64,000 bases of DNA from Gammaproteobacteria bacterium (GTDB lineage Bacteria; Pseudomonadota; Gammaproteobacteria; SZUA-229). The stretch's first letter is position 1, and each line of letters starts with the position of its first letter. The position numbers were made by a program, and so were the translations under genes. The notes beneath the pieces were generated by a model that was given only the letters and a program-made list of their open reading frames with translations, was not told the origin of the DNA and did not search any database. Shown here in pieces: positions 33,924 to 43,259 of the stretch. The stretch is from contig JAOUKV010000006.1 of assembly GCA_029882355.1 (NCBI GenBank), positions 49,882-113,881 on the forward strand. The letters run 5' to 3'.

Positions 33924-34774
33924 AAACTTATAGCGAAACGCTTTATGATTCCTACGGCCAGGAATTCGCTGTTGATAAGGTTTATTTTGAAAATAAAACC
34001 GATCACCAGCACCTGATCATTTTTGAAAATGCCAAGTTCGGTCGCGTCATGGCGCTGGACGGTATTATTCAAACCACCGAAGCTGATGAATTTATTTACC
34101 ATGAAATGCTCACCCATGTGCCCTTGATGGCACATGGCAAGGTAAAACGTGTATTGATTATTGGCGGCGGTGACGGCGGCATGTTACGTGAAGTTTGCAA
34201 ACACGACTCCGTAGAACATATCACCCAGGTCGAGATCGATGCTCAGGTGGTAGAGATGTGCAAAGAGTATCTGCCTAATCACAGTGCTGGTGCTTACGAT
34301 GACCCGCGCGTTAATATCGTGATCGATGACGGCATCAATTTTGTGCGTGAATGTAAAGATCGCTTTGATGTGATCATTTCCGACAGTACCGATCCGATTG
34401 GACCGGGTGATGTTTTGTTTACCTCAGTTTTTTATGAAAACTGCAAACGCTGTTTAAATGAAGGCGGCATACTGGTGACACAAAATGGTGTTGCCTATAT
34501 GCAGCTGGATGAAGTCACCACCACAGCAAAACGCCTGCAGCCATACTTTGCCGATCGATCATTTTACTGTGCAGCTGTACCTACCTATATTGGTGGTGTC
34601 ATGACTTTTGCATGGGCGAGTGATGATCTGGCCTTGCGTGGTTTGAGTACAGAAACTATTGCAGAAAGATTTGCAGTGGCAAATATTAAATGTCGTTATT
34701 ATAATCCCGCTATCCATACGGCAAGCTTTGCATTGCCGCAGTATATTCTGGATGCATTGGCAGAAAACGCTTAG
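33920..34774 (+). CDS. speE: Spermidine synthase
   Basis: 284 residues from GTG 33920 ([16 protein letters not shown]), overlapping the speH stop. Transfers aminopropyl groups from decarboxylated AdoMet to putrescine. The Rossmann-like AdoMet site is [13 protein letters not shown] (about 75-87); the catalytic Asp is in [10 protein letters not shown] (about 155-164). Length is normal. It is followed 14 bases later by ornithine decarboxylase, completing the putrescine-to-spermidine route. Confidence 0.95.
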   Translation: MKTYSETLYDSYGQEFAVDKVYFENKTDHQHLIIFENAKFGRVMALDGIIQTTEADEFIYHEMLTHVPLMAHGKVKRVLIIGGGDGGMLREVCKHDSVEHITQVEIDAQVVEMCKEYLPNHSAGAYDDPRVNIVIDDGINFVRECKDRFDVIISDSTDPIGPGDVLFTSVFYENCKRCLNEGGILVTQNGVAYMQLDEVTTTAKRLQPYFADRSFYCAAVPTYIGGVMTFAWASDDLALRGLSTETIAERFAVANIKCRYYNPAIHTASFALPQYILDALAENA

Positions 34775-34788
34775 TAGAGGTCAAGGCG

Positions 34789-35967
34789 ATGAATCATTTA
34801 ACCGTTGAATCGACAGACAAAGCTGAATTCTATCAACAGATGGCACAGCAACATGGCACGCCCCTGCTGATACTCGACTGTGATCAACTGGTTAAGCAGT
34901 TCAATGTTCTGACCGAAGCCCTGCCAGGCGTTGAGCTTTATTATGCGATCAAGGCGTTGCCACATCCGGCGGCAATCCAGACACTGGATGTGCTGGGTGC
35001 AGGTTTTGATATCGCCAGCAGTGGCGAAATCGAATTAATAAGAGAGCAGGGAGCCTCTGCACGACACACCATCCACACGCACCCGATCAAACGCGATAGC
35101 GATATTCGCGATGCGCTGCGTTTTGGCTGCACGACTTTTGTCGTTGATAATATCTGGGAGCTGGAGAAATTCGTCGAATACCGTCATCGTGTTGGTTTGT
35201 TAGTGCGCGTTAGCTTCCCAAATCCAAATACAAAGATTGATTTGTCACGCAAGTTCGGTTGCCGTGAAGATGAAGTCTCTATGCTGATACAGAAAGCGCA
35301 GTCATTAGGGCTGCATGTTAAAGGCCTGTCTTTTCATGCCGGTTCACAGTGCCCCGATTCAAGAAATCATGTTCATGCCGTCGAGCAGTGCGCAAAAATT
35401 ATTGATGATGTTTATCAAAACTCGGGCAAGTTGTTATCGGTTCTGGATATCGGTGGGGGGTTTCCGGTTGAGTATATCGAGTCGGTTATGGATATTGAAT
35501 CTTTCTGCGCGCCTATCCGATTGGCATTAAAAAACCTGCCCGATCATCTGCAGATTATTGCCGAACCCGGTCGATATTTATGCGCACCGGCGATGACCTC
35601 TGTGTCCAGTGTCATGGGTAAAGCCAAACGTGGTGATACCTGCTGGTATTATCTGGATGATGGCGTTTACGGTTCCTACTCAGGTCAGTTGTTTGACCAT
35701 GTCACTTACCCCTTAACTCTTTATAGTGACATTAAAGAAAATGAAATGGCTGTATTGGCTGGGCCGACTTGTGACAGCATCGATGTGATCGCAGAACAAG
35801 TTAGTATTTCACCCTTATCGATTGGCGATTTAGTGGTTGGCCATCAAATGGGGGCCTATACCTCAGCGACTTCAACGAATTTTAATTTGTTTGATAAAGC
35901 GAAGATTGTGGTGATTAATCAGGCGGTTAAAACTGTAAAAAACGTGCTGCAGTTTGGTAAGAATTGA
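34789..35967 (+). CDS. Ornithine decarboxylase, fold-III (eukaryotic-like) type
   Basis: 392 residues. Fold-III PLP enzyme making putrescine from ornithine. The PLP lysine is K55 in YYAIKALPHP; the glycine loop is DIGGGFP (about 220), EPGRYLCAP (about 262), and the catalytic cysteine is present in AGPTCDSIDV (about C328), unlike in the paralogue at 26743. RBS TAGAGGT precedes it. In the same operon as speH and speE, so its substrate is inferred from context as well as sequence. No SpeC of the fold-I type is in the window. Confidence 0.9.
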   Translation: MNHLTVESTDKAEFYQQMAQQHGTPLLILDCDQLVKQFNVLTEALPGVELYYAIKALPHPAAIQTLDVLGAGFDIASSGEIELIREQGASARHTIHTHPIKRDSDIRDALRFGCTTFVVDNIWELEKFVEYRHRVGLLVRVSFPNPNTKIDLSRKFGCREDEVSMLIQKAQSLGLHVKGLSFHAGSQCPDSRNHVHAVEQCAKIIDDVYQNSGKLLSVLDIGGGFPVEYIESVMDIESFCAPIRLALKNLPDHLQIIAEPGRYLCAPAMTSVSSVMGKAKRGDTCWYYLDDGVYGSYSGQLFDHVTYPLTLYSDIKENEMAVLAGPTCDSIDVIAEQVSISPLSIGDLVVGHQMGAYTSATSTNFNLFDKAKIVVINQAVKTVKNVLQFGKN

Positions 35968-36023
35968 ATCGTCACAGCCCGTGTCAGATTAAATAGATAA
36001 AAATTAGAGTGAAATCAAAAAAG

Positions 36024-36083
36024 CCGGAGAAAGATTTCGAGTTTCTAATATAAAGAAACTTGAAATCTACTCCGGCATTTTTC
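36024..36083. terminator. Bidirectional terminator hairpin
   Basis: GCCGGAG...GAGTTTCT pairs over about 23 bases with AGAAACT...CTCCGGC around AATATAA; ATTTTTCT follows on the plus strand and AAAAAAG precedes it, so it can stop both the polyamine operon and the convergent small secreted gene. Confidence 0.82.
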
Positions 36084-36101
36084 TAGTAGAAAAGGCGATT
36101 A

Positions 36102-36470
36102 TTATTGTGCTGGTTCAGCCGCTGGTTCAGCCGCTGGTTCAGCCGCTGGTTCAGCCGCTGGTTCAGGAGCGCTTACTGGTGCGTCTGCTGTGGCTTCATT
36201 ACAAATCCATCCCCAGGCAGCCAGTTTGGCAATAAAACCTTCTGCTTTTTCTGTACAGTAGGCGGTGTCATTTTCCGCACTCCAAAGAGTCTTCATTGGT
36301 ACACCTTCAGTCTCTTTGGTGTAGTTTACTGCGCAAGCTGTTGAACCTGCTTCAGATTCAATACTAACTGTTCTGATTAATTCATTATGAGTACAGCTCC
36401 ATGTATTAGCGAGAGCACTTACTGGTGCTACCATTACAGCAATAGCAATACATCGTAAAATAAAATTCAT
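36102..36470 (-). CDS. Exported protein with AAEP repeat tail
   Basis: 122 residues. Signal peptide (1-21, cut after ALA), a compact domain with four cysteines (WSCTHNELIR, ACAVNY, AYCTEK, WICNEA), and a C-terminal PEPAAEPAAEP tail. The cysteines suggest disulfides in the periplasm. The family is not recognised. The tail is encoded by 12-bp tandem repeats (36109-36168), so its length probably varies. Confidence 0.65.
   Translation of the reverse strand: MNFILRCIAIAVMVAPVSALANTWSCTHNELIRTVSIESEAGSTACAVNYTKETEGVPMKTLWSAENDTAYCTEKAEGFIAKLAAWGWICNEATADAPVSAPEPAAEPAAEPAAEPAAEPAQ
36109..36168. repeat. 12-bp tandem repeat (GCTGGTTCAGCC)
   Basis: Four exact copies (36109-36156) and a fifth ending in GGA. 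Units are multiples of three, so copy changes keep the frame and add or remove AAEP blocks in the exported protein. Confidence 0.9.
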
Positions 36471-36599
36471 GTGATATGGCCTCTGTTTGAAATTGTAATT
36501 TTGCAGACTAGCAGAAATACAGAAAGCTGGATAGTGTACGTGTGATTTATATATTTACGGTATATCTGATAAAATTGCTGTTTCTACCGCTACTTAAAA

Positions 36600-37820
36600 A
36601 TGACTCATGAAACTATGGAACTCACCGCTCGCGAATTGTTAAGCCATCTATTCCAGACTGCTATCGATGAAGTTGATGGACGGCTACGAGTACAAACGTG
36701 GTGTCTTGAGAATAATGCCAAATTCGATCATTGCATCGCTATCGGCAAAGCGGCTCCCGCTATGTTGCAAGGCGCATTAGATCATTATAAAAATCTCAAA
36801 CAGGCATTATTGATTTGTCCGCCCGGACAATGTTCACGTTCCATCCGAAAAGATAAACGTATCAATATCATCGCGTCATCGCATCCGGTGCCGGATCAAT
36901 CCAGTCTTGATGCCGGTGAAGCTTTATTGCATTTTCTTGCGGGCATTCCACAGGGTGAAAAATTACTGGTGCTGATATCCGGTGGTACGTCGAGTCTGGT
37001 TGAGGTGATGGTTGAGGGTTTGTCACTGGATCAATTGCAGCAGATTAATCGGCATCTGCTGGCCTCGGGGAAAAATATTCAGCAGATGAATGCCTGGCGT
37101 AAGCAATTCTCGCGTATTAAAGGAGGAGGTCTACTCGCGCATGTGCAGGCAGAACACTGTACGCAATTGTTGATTTCGGATGTGCAAAATGATGATGCTT
37201 CGGTGATTGGTTCTGGTTTGTTAGTCGCTAATAATGACGCACCAGATGAAGATCCTTTTCTGCATGGGTTACTCAATACAGTAAAAACTAGGAGGCATCA
37301 TTGTTCGGATGTTATTGAATCTCATATTATCGCCACACAAAAACAGGCGATGCAGGCCGCCTATGATGAGGCTACAAATATGGACGTGGACTGTTATCTG
37401 TATGATGAGTTTTTATCTGGTGAGGCAGAAGAACAGGGTGTCAGGATTGCACAGTGGTTGCTGACTGCGCCAGCGGGTGTGCATATCTGGGGCGGCGAAA
37501 CTACGGTAACTTTGCCCGAAAATCCCGGCACCGGTGGCCGTAACCAGCAGTTTGCATTAGCTGCCGCCCAGACACTGGATGGCTACAATGATATTTCATT
37601 ATTGGCAGCAGGCACGGACGGTATTGATGGTAATACGCCCTGTGCAGGTGCGGTGGTTTACGGTTCGACCATGCAGGCGGCGAAAAAACTGGGTATGGAC
37701 GTGGCGCAGGCTTTGCAGAAAGCCGATGCGGGTAAAGTGTTAATGGCGACAGAGTACTGGTTACAAACTGGGCCGACTAATACTAATGTGATGGATTTGG
37801 TGATTGCTTATAAAAGGTGA
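36600..37820 (+). CDS. Glycerate 2-kinase (GckA/TtuD, MOFRL family)
   Basis: 406 residues. DUF4147 N-terminal domain with IGKAAPAMLQGA and SGGTSSLVEV (about 128-137), then a C-terminal MOFRL domain with GTGGRNQQFALAAA and AAGTDGIDGNT. Members phosphorylate glycerate to 2-phosphoglycerate; older annotations call them hydroxypyruvate reductase. Missing here are the serine-cycle or glyoxylate neighbours that would place the pathway. It stands alone. Confidence 0.87.
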   Translation: MTHETMELTARELLSHLFQTAIDEVDGRLRVQTWCLENNAKFDHCIAIGKAAPAMLQGALDHYKNLKQALLICPPGQCSRSIRKDKRINIIASSHPVPDQSSLDAGEALLHFLAGIPQGEKLLVLISGGTSSLVEVMVEGLSLDQLQQINRHLLASGKNIQQMNAWRKQFSRIKGGGLLAHVQAEHCTQLLISDVQNDDASVIGSGLLVANNDAPDEDPFLHGLLNTVKTRRHHCSDVIESHIIATQKQAMQAAYDEATNMDVDCYLYDEFLSGEAEEQGVRIAQWLLTAPAGVHIWGGETTVTLPENPGTGGRNQQFALAAAQTLDGYNDISLLAAGTDGIDGNTPCAGAVVYGSTMQAAKKLGMDVAQALQKADAGKVLMATEYWLQTGPTNTNVMDLVIAYKR

Positions 37821-37834
37821 ATGTTTTTAAAAGT

Positions 37835-38428
37835 TTACCGTTTACGCCAGTTAATACGCAAGGCTTCCAATACTTTAGTGCTGTATTTTTTAGAGCCATA
37901 ACTGCCGTTGTATCTCGCCAGTGCGTTGTGTAAATTGTTTTTTTCCATGTCCATATAATATTTCAAAATGGTACAGCCCATGCGCAGGTTGGTATTGATG
38001 TTGATCAGGTTGTCATCGGGATGACCGATTTCTTTTAACCAGAAGGGCATGACCTGCATTAATCCCTGTGCGCCTGAACGAGATATGGCGAAGTCATCGA
38101 AGTGGCTTTCAACTTCGATAACAGCAAGCACTAGCTCAGGAGTGAGATTGGCGCGGCTGGCTTCGCGGTGAATACCTCGTAATAAAAGTAGACGGTGTTG
38201 TTCATCATCGACAAACTTTTGCAGACGCCTGGACATGTCGACCAGCCAGACTTCGGCGTCAAAACGATCTTCAAAGCTGTCTGAGTCTTCAATCGCTTTA
38301 CTTAATAGTTTGCGCAGCTCTGGGTCGGGCGTGTTTGATTCATTGATGTTAGCCAGTACTGTGTTGCTACACAGCAGGGCTAGTATCAATGTGATTCTAG
38401 ACGTGAATAAAATCAAAATCGGGCGCAT
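37835..38428 (-). CDS. Lytic transglycosylase (SLT domain)
   Basis: 197 residues. Signal peptide (about 1-26), then a helical region and an SLT/goose-lysozyme-like domain: the catalytic Glu in VIEVESHFD, then RSGAQGLMQVMP and ALARYNGS, the family order. Cleaves peptidoglycan glycan strands to 1,6-anhydro products. Similar short MltE/Slt-like enzymes sit next to proS in other gammaproteobacteria. 30 bases separate it from the proS start side, same strand. Confidence 0.88.
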   Translation of the reverse strand: MRPILILFTSRITLILALLCSNTVLANINESNTPDPELRKLLSKAIEDSDSFEDRFDAEVWLVDMSRRLQKFVDDEQHRLLLLRGIHREASRANLTPELVLAVIEVESHFDDFAISRSGAQGLMQVMPFWLKEIGHPDDNLININTNLRMGCTILKYYMDMEKNNLHNALARYNGSYGSKKYSTKVLEALRINWRKR

Positions 38429-38457
38429 GTGCCTGATTATAGATAATGCTCGTTGAT

Positions 38458-40170
38458 TTATCGCGAAAAAAGGCCGCTAAGATGCACGCTAATTTCGGCA
38501 ACAGGCATGTCCTGACTTTCTTCATCAGTGCGACCTTTGTATTCCACTACGCCATCGGCCAAACCGCGATCACCAATGACCACTCGATGTGGGATGCCGA
38601 TGAGGTCGATATCGGCCAGCATGCCACCCAGACGTGCTTTTTGATCGAACAGTAATACTTCCAGTCCGGCCGCAGTGAGTTCGTCATGAAGCTTTATGGC
38701 GGCGTCTCGCACTTCATCCGATTTCTGGAGATTAATCGGTGCAATAGCGACATCAAATGGCGCAATACTTTGTGGCCAGATGATGCCGTTGTCATCGTGA
38801 TTTTGTTCGATGGCGGCGGCAACCACACGGGTGACACCGATGCCATAACAACCCATGGTCATGGTGACGCTTTTGCCATTTTCATTTAACACTGTAGCGT
38901 CCATGGATTCGGAATACTTGCCACCGAGCTGAAAGATGTGACCGACTTCGATGCCACGAACAATGTTTAATGTGCCCTGACCATCGGGGCTGGCATCACC
39001 TTCAACCACGTTGCGTAAATCAGCGGCGGTCGCTAATGGCAGATCACGTTCCCAGTTAACACCTGTCAGGTGTTTGCCGTTTTCATTAGCGCCACAGATA
39101 AAGTCGGCGACCTGTAATGCCGCGTGGTCAGCAATAACCGTGATCTTTAAACCGACGGGACCGATCGAACCGGGTTCGCAGTTGGCTACGGCTTTAACCT
39201 GTTGTTCACTGGCGAAACATAAAGGAGATGCAATCATTTCCAGATGCTCAGCTTTAATTTCGTTGAGTTCGTGGTCACCACGCAAGACTAAAGCGACCAC
39301 ACTGTTTTCTTCGCTGCCTTCGACCAGTAAAGTTTTCAGGCATTGTGAAGCATCGATATTCAGGAATTTAGAAACTTCTTCGATGCTGTGTTGGTCGGGT
39401 GTATCAATGCTTTGCATTTCAGCGCTGGCCGCCGGGCGAGGTTCTGTGTTCGGCATGGTTTCGGCTTTTTCTACGTTGGCTGCATATTCGCTCTGGTTTG
39501 AAACTGCAAGGGCATCTTCACCAGAGTCGGCCAGTACGTGAAATTCATGTGAACCAGTACCACCGATGGAACCACTGTCAGCCATTACCGCACGGAATTT
39601 AAGATTCATACGGTTGAAGATGTTGGTATAGGTCTGGTACATCACGTCGTAGGTTTCTTGTAATGATTCCTGATCGATGTGGAATGAATAGGCATCCTTC
39701 ATCAAAAATTCGCGTGAGCGCATAACACCAAAGCGAGGGCGGACTTCATCGCGAAATTTGGTTTGAATCTGGTAATAATTGATCGGCAGTTGTTTATAAC
39801 TGCTGAGTTCACGCCTGGCCAGATCAGTAATAATTTCTTCGTGTGTGGGGCCGTAGCAGAACTCACGACCATGACGATCATTGAGGCGCAGCAGTTCAGG
39901 TCCGTATTGTTCCCAGCGACCAGACTCCTGCCACAACTCGGCTGGCTGGATTGTTGGCATCAATACTTCGAGGCCACCACTTTTATTCATCTCTTCACGC
40001 ACGATATTTTCAACCTTACGTAATACGCGCACACCCAGCGGCAGCCAGCTGTATAAACCGGAAGCCAGTCGACGAATAAGACCGGCACGTAACATCAATT
40101 GGTGGCTGCTGATTTCGGCGTCGGCAGGGGTCTCTTTAAGGGTAGTAATGCTAAATTTTGATAAGTACAT
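38458..40170 (-). CDS. proS: Prolyl-tRNA synthetase
   Basis: 570 residues, bacterial-type class IIa enzyme. Motif 2 region [21 protein letters not shown] is contiguous; the YbaK-like INS editing domain (about 225-400) lies between motifs 2 and 3; motif 3 [10 protein letters not shown] is near 440-450; the anticodon-binding domain is C-terminal (about 470-570). Full length. Charges tRNA-Pro and edits mischarged Ala. The upstream 222-base gap holds a run of nine G. Confidence 0.97.
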   Translation of the reverse strand: MYLSKFSITTLKETPADAEISSHQLMLRAGLIRRLASGLYSWLPLGVRVLRKVENIVREEMNKSGGLEVLMPTIQPAELWQESGRWEQYGPELLRLNDRHGREFCYGPTHEEIITDLARRELSSYKQLPINYYQIQTKFRDEVRPRFGVMRSREFLMKDAYSFHIDQESLQETYDVMYQTYTNIFNRMNLKFRAVMADSGSIGGTGSHEFHVLADSGEDALAVSNQSEYAANVEKAETMPNTEPRPAASAEMQSIDTPDQHSIEEVSKFLNIDASQCLKTLLVEGSEENSVVALVLRGDHELNEIKAEHLEMIASPLCFASEQQVKAVANCEPGSIGPVGLKITVIADHAALQVADFICGANENGKHLTGVNWERDLPLATAADLRNVVEGDASPDGQGTLNIVRGIEVGHIFQLGGKYSESMDATVLNENGKSVTMTMGCYGIGVTRVVAAAIEQNHDDNGIIWPQSIAPFDVAIAPINLQKSDEVRDAAIKLHDELTAAGLEVLLFDQKARLGGMLADIDLIGIPHRVVIGDRGLADGVVEYKGRTDEESQDMPVAEISVHLSGLFSR

Positions 40171-40392
40171 GGATTCGTCTGCTCAACTTGCTATCGTGAG
40201 GTCGCATTTTACGAGGGCAGCGGGTGTGAGTACAGCCGCGATTACTTTTTTCTTAATAAATACAGACACTTTTGGTTATATCTTGTTTGTTCTGCTTCCG
40301 GGGGGGGGCGATACTCTCATCAGGTATACCTGTGCTAAAAAGTTCTACCACCCCATGCCCGCATGTAAATCCTGGCTAGTTATACAATAAGC

Positions 40393-40851
40393 CTACTTAC
40401 AGTATTTGCTAATATTGGCTTTGATTGAGTCCAAACGTTGACTGCGTTCTTTGGCGGCAAGTTTTATGACTTTTCCTGTAGAGTCTTTTTCATGGATGGT
40501 TTTATTTTTTTCGACGGTTTGTAGGCGTTTTCGCTCATTGGCACAATAGGCGGTTCGTTCTTCGTTGGCTGCCTCCGGATCACCATTATCTTTTAGTTTT
40601 ACTTCCTTTTCCTGCTTCTCCTCGGGCTTTTCATCTTCGGCATTTTCCTGAGAATAGGGCTCAGATACTTGAAGCTTCATCCTCTCGGCCGACGCATCCT
40701 GTGGACGTTGGCTGCCATAATGAACTTTTCCATTGTCATCGGTCCACTTGTAGATGCCTGAACCTATGGCGGGAGAGGCTAATATTAGCGCCAGTGTTAA
40801 TGTTCCTATTAGATGCCTGAGCAGCAATGATATCTGAGTTGTTTTTTTCAT
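40393..40851 (-). CDS. DUF4124-domain exported protein
   Basis: 152 residues from ATG 40851 (MKKTTQISLL); the longer reading to 40896 overlaps the divergent regulator. Signal peptide (about 1-31), then the DUF4124 motif IYKWTDDNGKVHYGSQRP, a charged Glu/Lys linker, and a cysteine-containing helix (YCANERKRLQ). DUF4124 is common in periplasmic proteins of gammaproteobacteria; function unknown. Divergent from the LysR gene, with a 68-base shared promoter space. Confidence 0.78.
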   Translation of the reverse strand: MKKTTQISLLLRHLIGTLTLALILASPAIGSGIYKWTDDNGKVHYGSQRPQDASAERMKLQVSEPYSQENAEDEKPEEKQEKEVKLKDNGDPEAANEERTAYCANERKRLQTVEKNKTIHEKDSTGKVIKLAAKERSQRLDSIKANISKYCK

Positions 40852-40919
40852 GGTTTTCAGTTCCGTTAGAATGTTACTATAAGGAAAACTTATCACGCCA
40901 ATATGGCTATATTCTGATT

Positions 40920-41813
40920 ATGGCAGATCGTAGATTAAAAATATTCCATACCGTCGCCCGGTTGCTCAATTTTACCAAAGCCGCCGAAGAGTTGCATATG
41001 ACTCAGCCCGCTGTGACTTTTCAAATTCGACAACTTGAAGAGCAGTTTAACACTCGTTTATTCGATCGTACGCATAATAAAGTGTCGCTCACAGACGTTG
41101 GGCACCAGGTGTTTGAGTATGCGGACAGGATTCTCAAGTTATACGAGGATATGACACGAAGTATTACCGATATGACAGGCGATGTCAGCGGTGGGGTGGC
41201 ACTGGGTGCGAGTACCACCATTGCTGAATATATGCTGCCACTGATGATTGGTGAGTTCAAGAAAAAATACCCCGATGTCATGATCAGTCTCAAAGAAGCC
41301 AATACGGAAGATATCGTTTCCATGGTGGAGAACAATGTGATTGACCTTGGTATTGTTGAAGGTTACGTCAATAATAAAAATCTGGTGGTTGAGGAATGTC
41401 GCATGGATCAGCTGGTGGTGATTATGCCGAATAATCACCCGCTTGCCGACAAGACTGAGATTCACGTCAAGGAGATTGTGGCGCATCCCTTTATTGGACG
41501 CGAGCATGGTTCTGGTACGCAGGAAGTGATTACCAAATACATTGAACAACATGGTGATCATGATCTACTCGATGTCTGTTTTGAATTGAGTAGTCCCGAG
41601 GCTATAAAAGGCGCGGTTGAAGCCGGTATGGGTATTTCTATCGTCTCAAAAGCCACTATTCTTAAAGAATTGCGTCTGAAGTCGCTGACAGCGGTAACTT
41701 TATCACCTAAATTGGAAAGGCCTTTTTCTTTCGTACGTCAGCGCTATAAGTTTAAATCACGCGCTGCTGATGAGTTGTTGAGCTTTGCCCAGGACTTCTG
41801 TAAGAAAACATAA
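40920..41813 (+). CDS. LysR-family transcriptional regulator (CysL/CbbR-like)
   Basis: 298 residues from ATG 40920 (MADRRLKIF); an upstream start at 40827 would run into the divergent gene. N-terminal wHTH (about 1-60, FTKAAEELHMTQPAVTFQIRQLEEQ) and a two-lobed effector domain (about 88-295). The N-terminal motif resembles the selenium-metabolism/CysL branch, but the regulated gene is not evident. A possible target is the divergent DUF4124 gene. Confidence 0.86.
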   Translation: MADRRLKIFHTVARLLNFTKAAEELHMTQPAVTFQIRQLEEQFNTRLFDRTHNKVSLTDVGHQVFEYADRILKLYEDMTRSITDMTGDVSGGVALGASTTIAEYMLPLMIGEFKKKYPDVMISLKEANTEDIVSMVENNVIDLGIVEGYVNNKNLVVEECRMDQLVVIMPNNHPLADKTEIHVKEIVAHPFIGREHGSGTQEVITKYIEQHGDHDLLDVCFELSSPEAIKGAVEAGMGISIVSKATILKELRLKSLTAVTLSPKLERPFSFVRQRYKFKSRAADELLSFAQDFCKKT

Positions 41814-41853
41814 GTTTGTTTTGATTAATTAGTTTTAAAGTGTGAATGTTTTT

Positions 41854-42204
41854 ATGAGTCGCAATACAAAATCCCTGATTGAAATTTTTGAAACGCTGGA
41901 TGCAGAACGTCAAGCTAGCTTGTTAGATTTTGCGGAGTTTCTACAATCCAAAGGTGGCCCGGTTGTTAAGGAAGTTGGTGAGCCGATTGAGATTATAAGA
42001 CCTGATAAAGAGACAGTGGTCGGTGCAATTAAAAGATTGAAACAAACATACCCGATGATAGATAGTATGGCCGTGTTCTCGTCTGCTTCAGAATTGATGA
42101 CCGAGCATATGGTGAAAGGTAGAGATGCTATTGAAGTGATTGATGAGATGGAGAAAATATTCGAAGATTTTTATTCGAAAATGCTTAAGGATCTACAATG
42201 CTAG
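41854..42204 (+). CDS. Small unknown protein before perM
   Basis: 116 residues from ATG 41854 (MSRNTKSL); GTG 41842 is also possible. Acidic, helical, no membrane span. The first half (SLIEIFETLDAERQASLLDFAEFL) resembles the helical dimerisation type seen in small cytosolic regulators or type II antitoxins with a DUF2281-like look. Its stop overlaps the perM start by seven bases, indicating coupled translation. Confidence 0.62.
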   Translation: MSRNTKSLIEIFETLDAERQASLLDFAEFLQSKGGPVVKEVGEPIEIIRPDKETVVGAIKRLKQTYPMIDSMAVFSSASELMTEHMVKGRDAIEVIDEMEKIFEDFYSKMLKDLQC

Positions 42205-43259
42205 ACCTGATAAAGGTTTGGTACGAGAAACATTTCTCCGACCCTCAGGTTGTTATTCTTGCTTTAGTTATTCTCTCCGGCATTGCCATTATTCTTTTTC
42301 TTGGTGATGTTCTGGCACCGGTATTGGCCAGTATTGTTATTGCTTATGTGCTTGAAGGTCTGGTTAAAAAAATATGTCGGCTAGGTGTTCACCGGGCTAT
42401 CGCTGTAATTACCAGTTTCAGTATTTTTATAATGACAATTGTATTGTTATTGTTTGGTCTGGTGCCGCTAGTTTCCAAGCAACTATCTCAGTTGATCGCC
42501 AACCTTCCGGACATGCTTAATAAAGCACAACAGCTGGTGATGACCTTGCCGGAAAAATATCCAATGCTGGGTGCGGGTAATCTCAACGAAATGATAGCCA
42601 GCTTTAATTCTGAGCTGGTGAATTTGGGTCAAAAATTAATATCAGTATCACTGGCTTCAGTGATTGATGTATTTACGTTAATGGTTTTTCTCGTCGTAGT
42701 GCCATTACTGGTCTTTTTTCTGCTCAAAGATAAACAAAAAATCATGGAATGGATGCAGAGATTTTTACCCGAGGGCGAGGGATTGGCCTATAAAGTTTGG
42801 CGAGATGTCGATGTAAAAATGGGTAACTATATTCGTGGTAAGTTGCTGGAGATTTTAATTGTAGGTGTGGCAACCTATATTCCGCTGGCCGTTATGGGTT
42901 TGAACTATGCGGCAACACTCAGCTTGTTTGTTGGTTTATCGGTCATTATTCCTTATGTTGGTGCTGTAGCGGTAACTATTCCGGTCGCTCTGGTGGCATG
43001 GTTTCAGTGGGGCGCAAGCAGCGAGTTTATGACCCTGATGATTGCCTATCTTGTTGTTCAGTTTCTTGATGGTAATATCTTAGTACCGCTACTTTTTTCT
43101 GAAGTGGTCGATATGCACCCGGCTGCAATTATTATTTCAGTGCTCGTATTTGGAGGTCTCTGGGGGGTTTGGGGTGTGTTCTTTGCTATTCCTTTAGCAA
43201 CGCTTATTCAGTCCGTGTTGAATTCCTGGCCGTCGATGCAGTCGCAAGAAGTTCTTTAG
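42198..43259 (+). CDS. AI-2E family transporter (PerM-like)
   Basis: 353 residues with about eight membrane spans in the typical pattern: two N-terminal pairs (about 17-60, 68-95), an amphipathic middle (95-145), and a C-terminal bundle (about 150-345). The conserved PLLVFFLLKD and GLPLTYV-like regions (PYVGAVAVTIPVAL) are present. PerM relatives export small molecules or ions; the TqsA member was tied to autoinducer-2. No certain substrate. It ends one base before the convergent diguanylate cyclase gene. Confidence 0.83.
   Translation: MLDLIKVWYEKHFSDPQVVILALVILSGIAIILFLGDVLAPVLASIVIAYVLEGLVKKICRLGVHRAIAVITSFSIFIMTIVLLLFGLVPLVSKQLSQLIANLPDMLNKAQQLVMTLPEKYPMLGAGNLNEMIASFNSELVNLGQKLISVSLASVIDVFTLMVFLVVVPLLVFFLLKDKQKIMEWMQRFLPEGEGLAYKVWRDVDVKMGNYIRGKLLEILIVGVATYIPLAVMGLNYAATLSLFVGLSVIIPYVGAVAVTIPVALVAWFQWGASSEFMTLMIAYLVVQFLDGNILVPLLFSEVVDMHPAAIIISVLVFGGLWGVWGVFFAIPLATLIQSVLNSWPSMQSQEVL

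Noticed and set aside
39011..39541. 176-codon plus-strand ORF within proS
   Set aside because: Shadow of the proS coding strand; no motif and no start signal.
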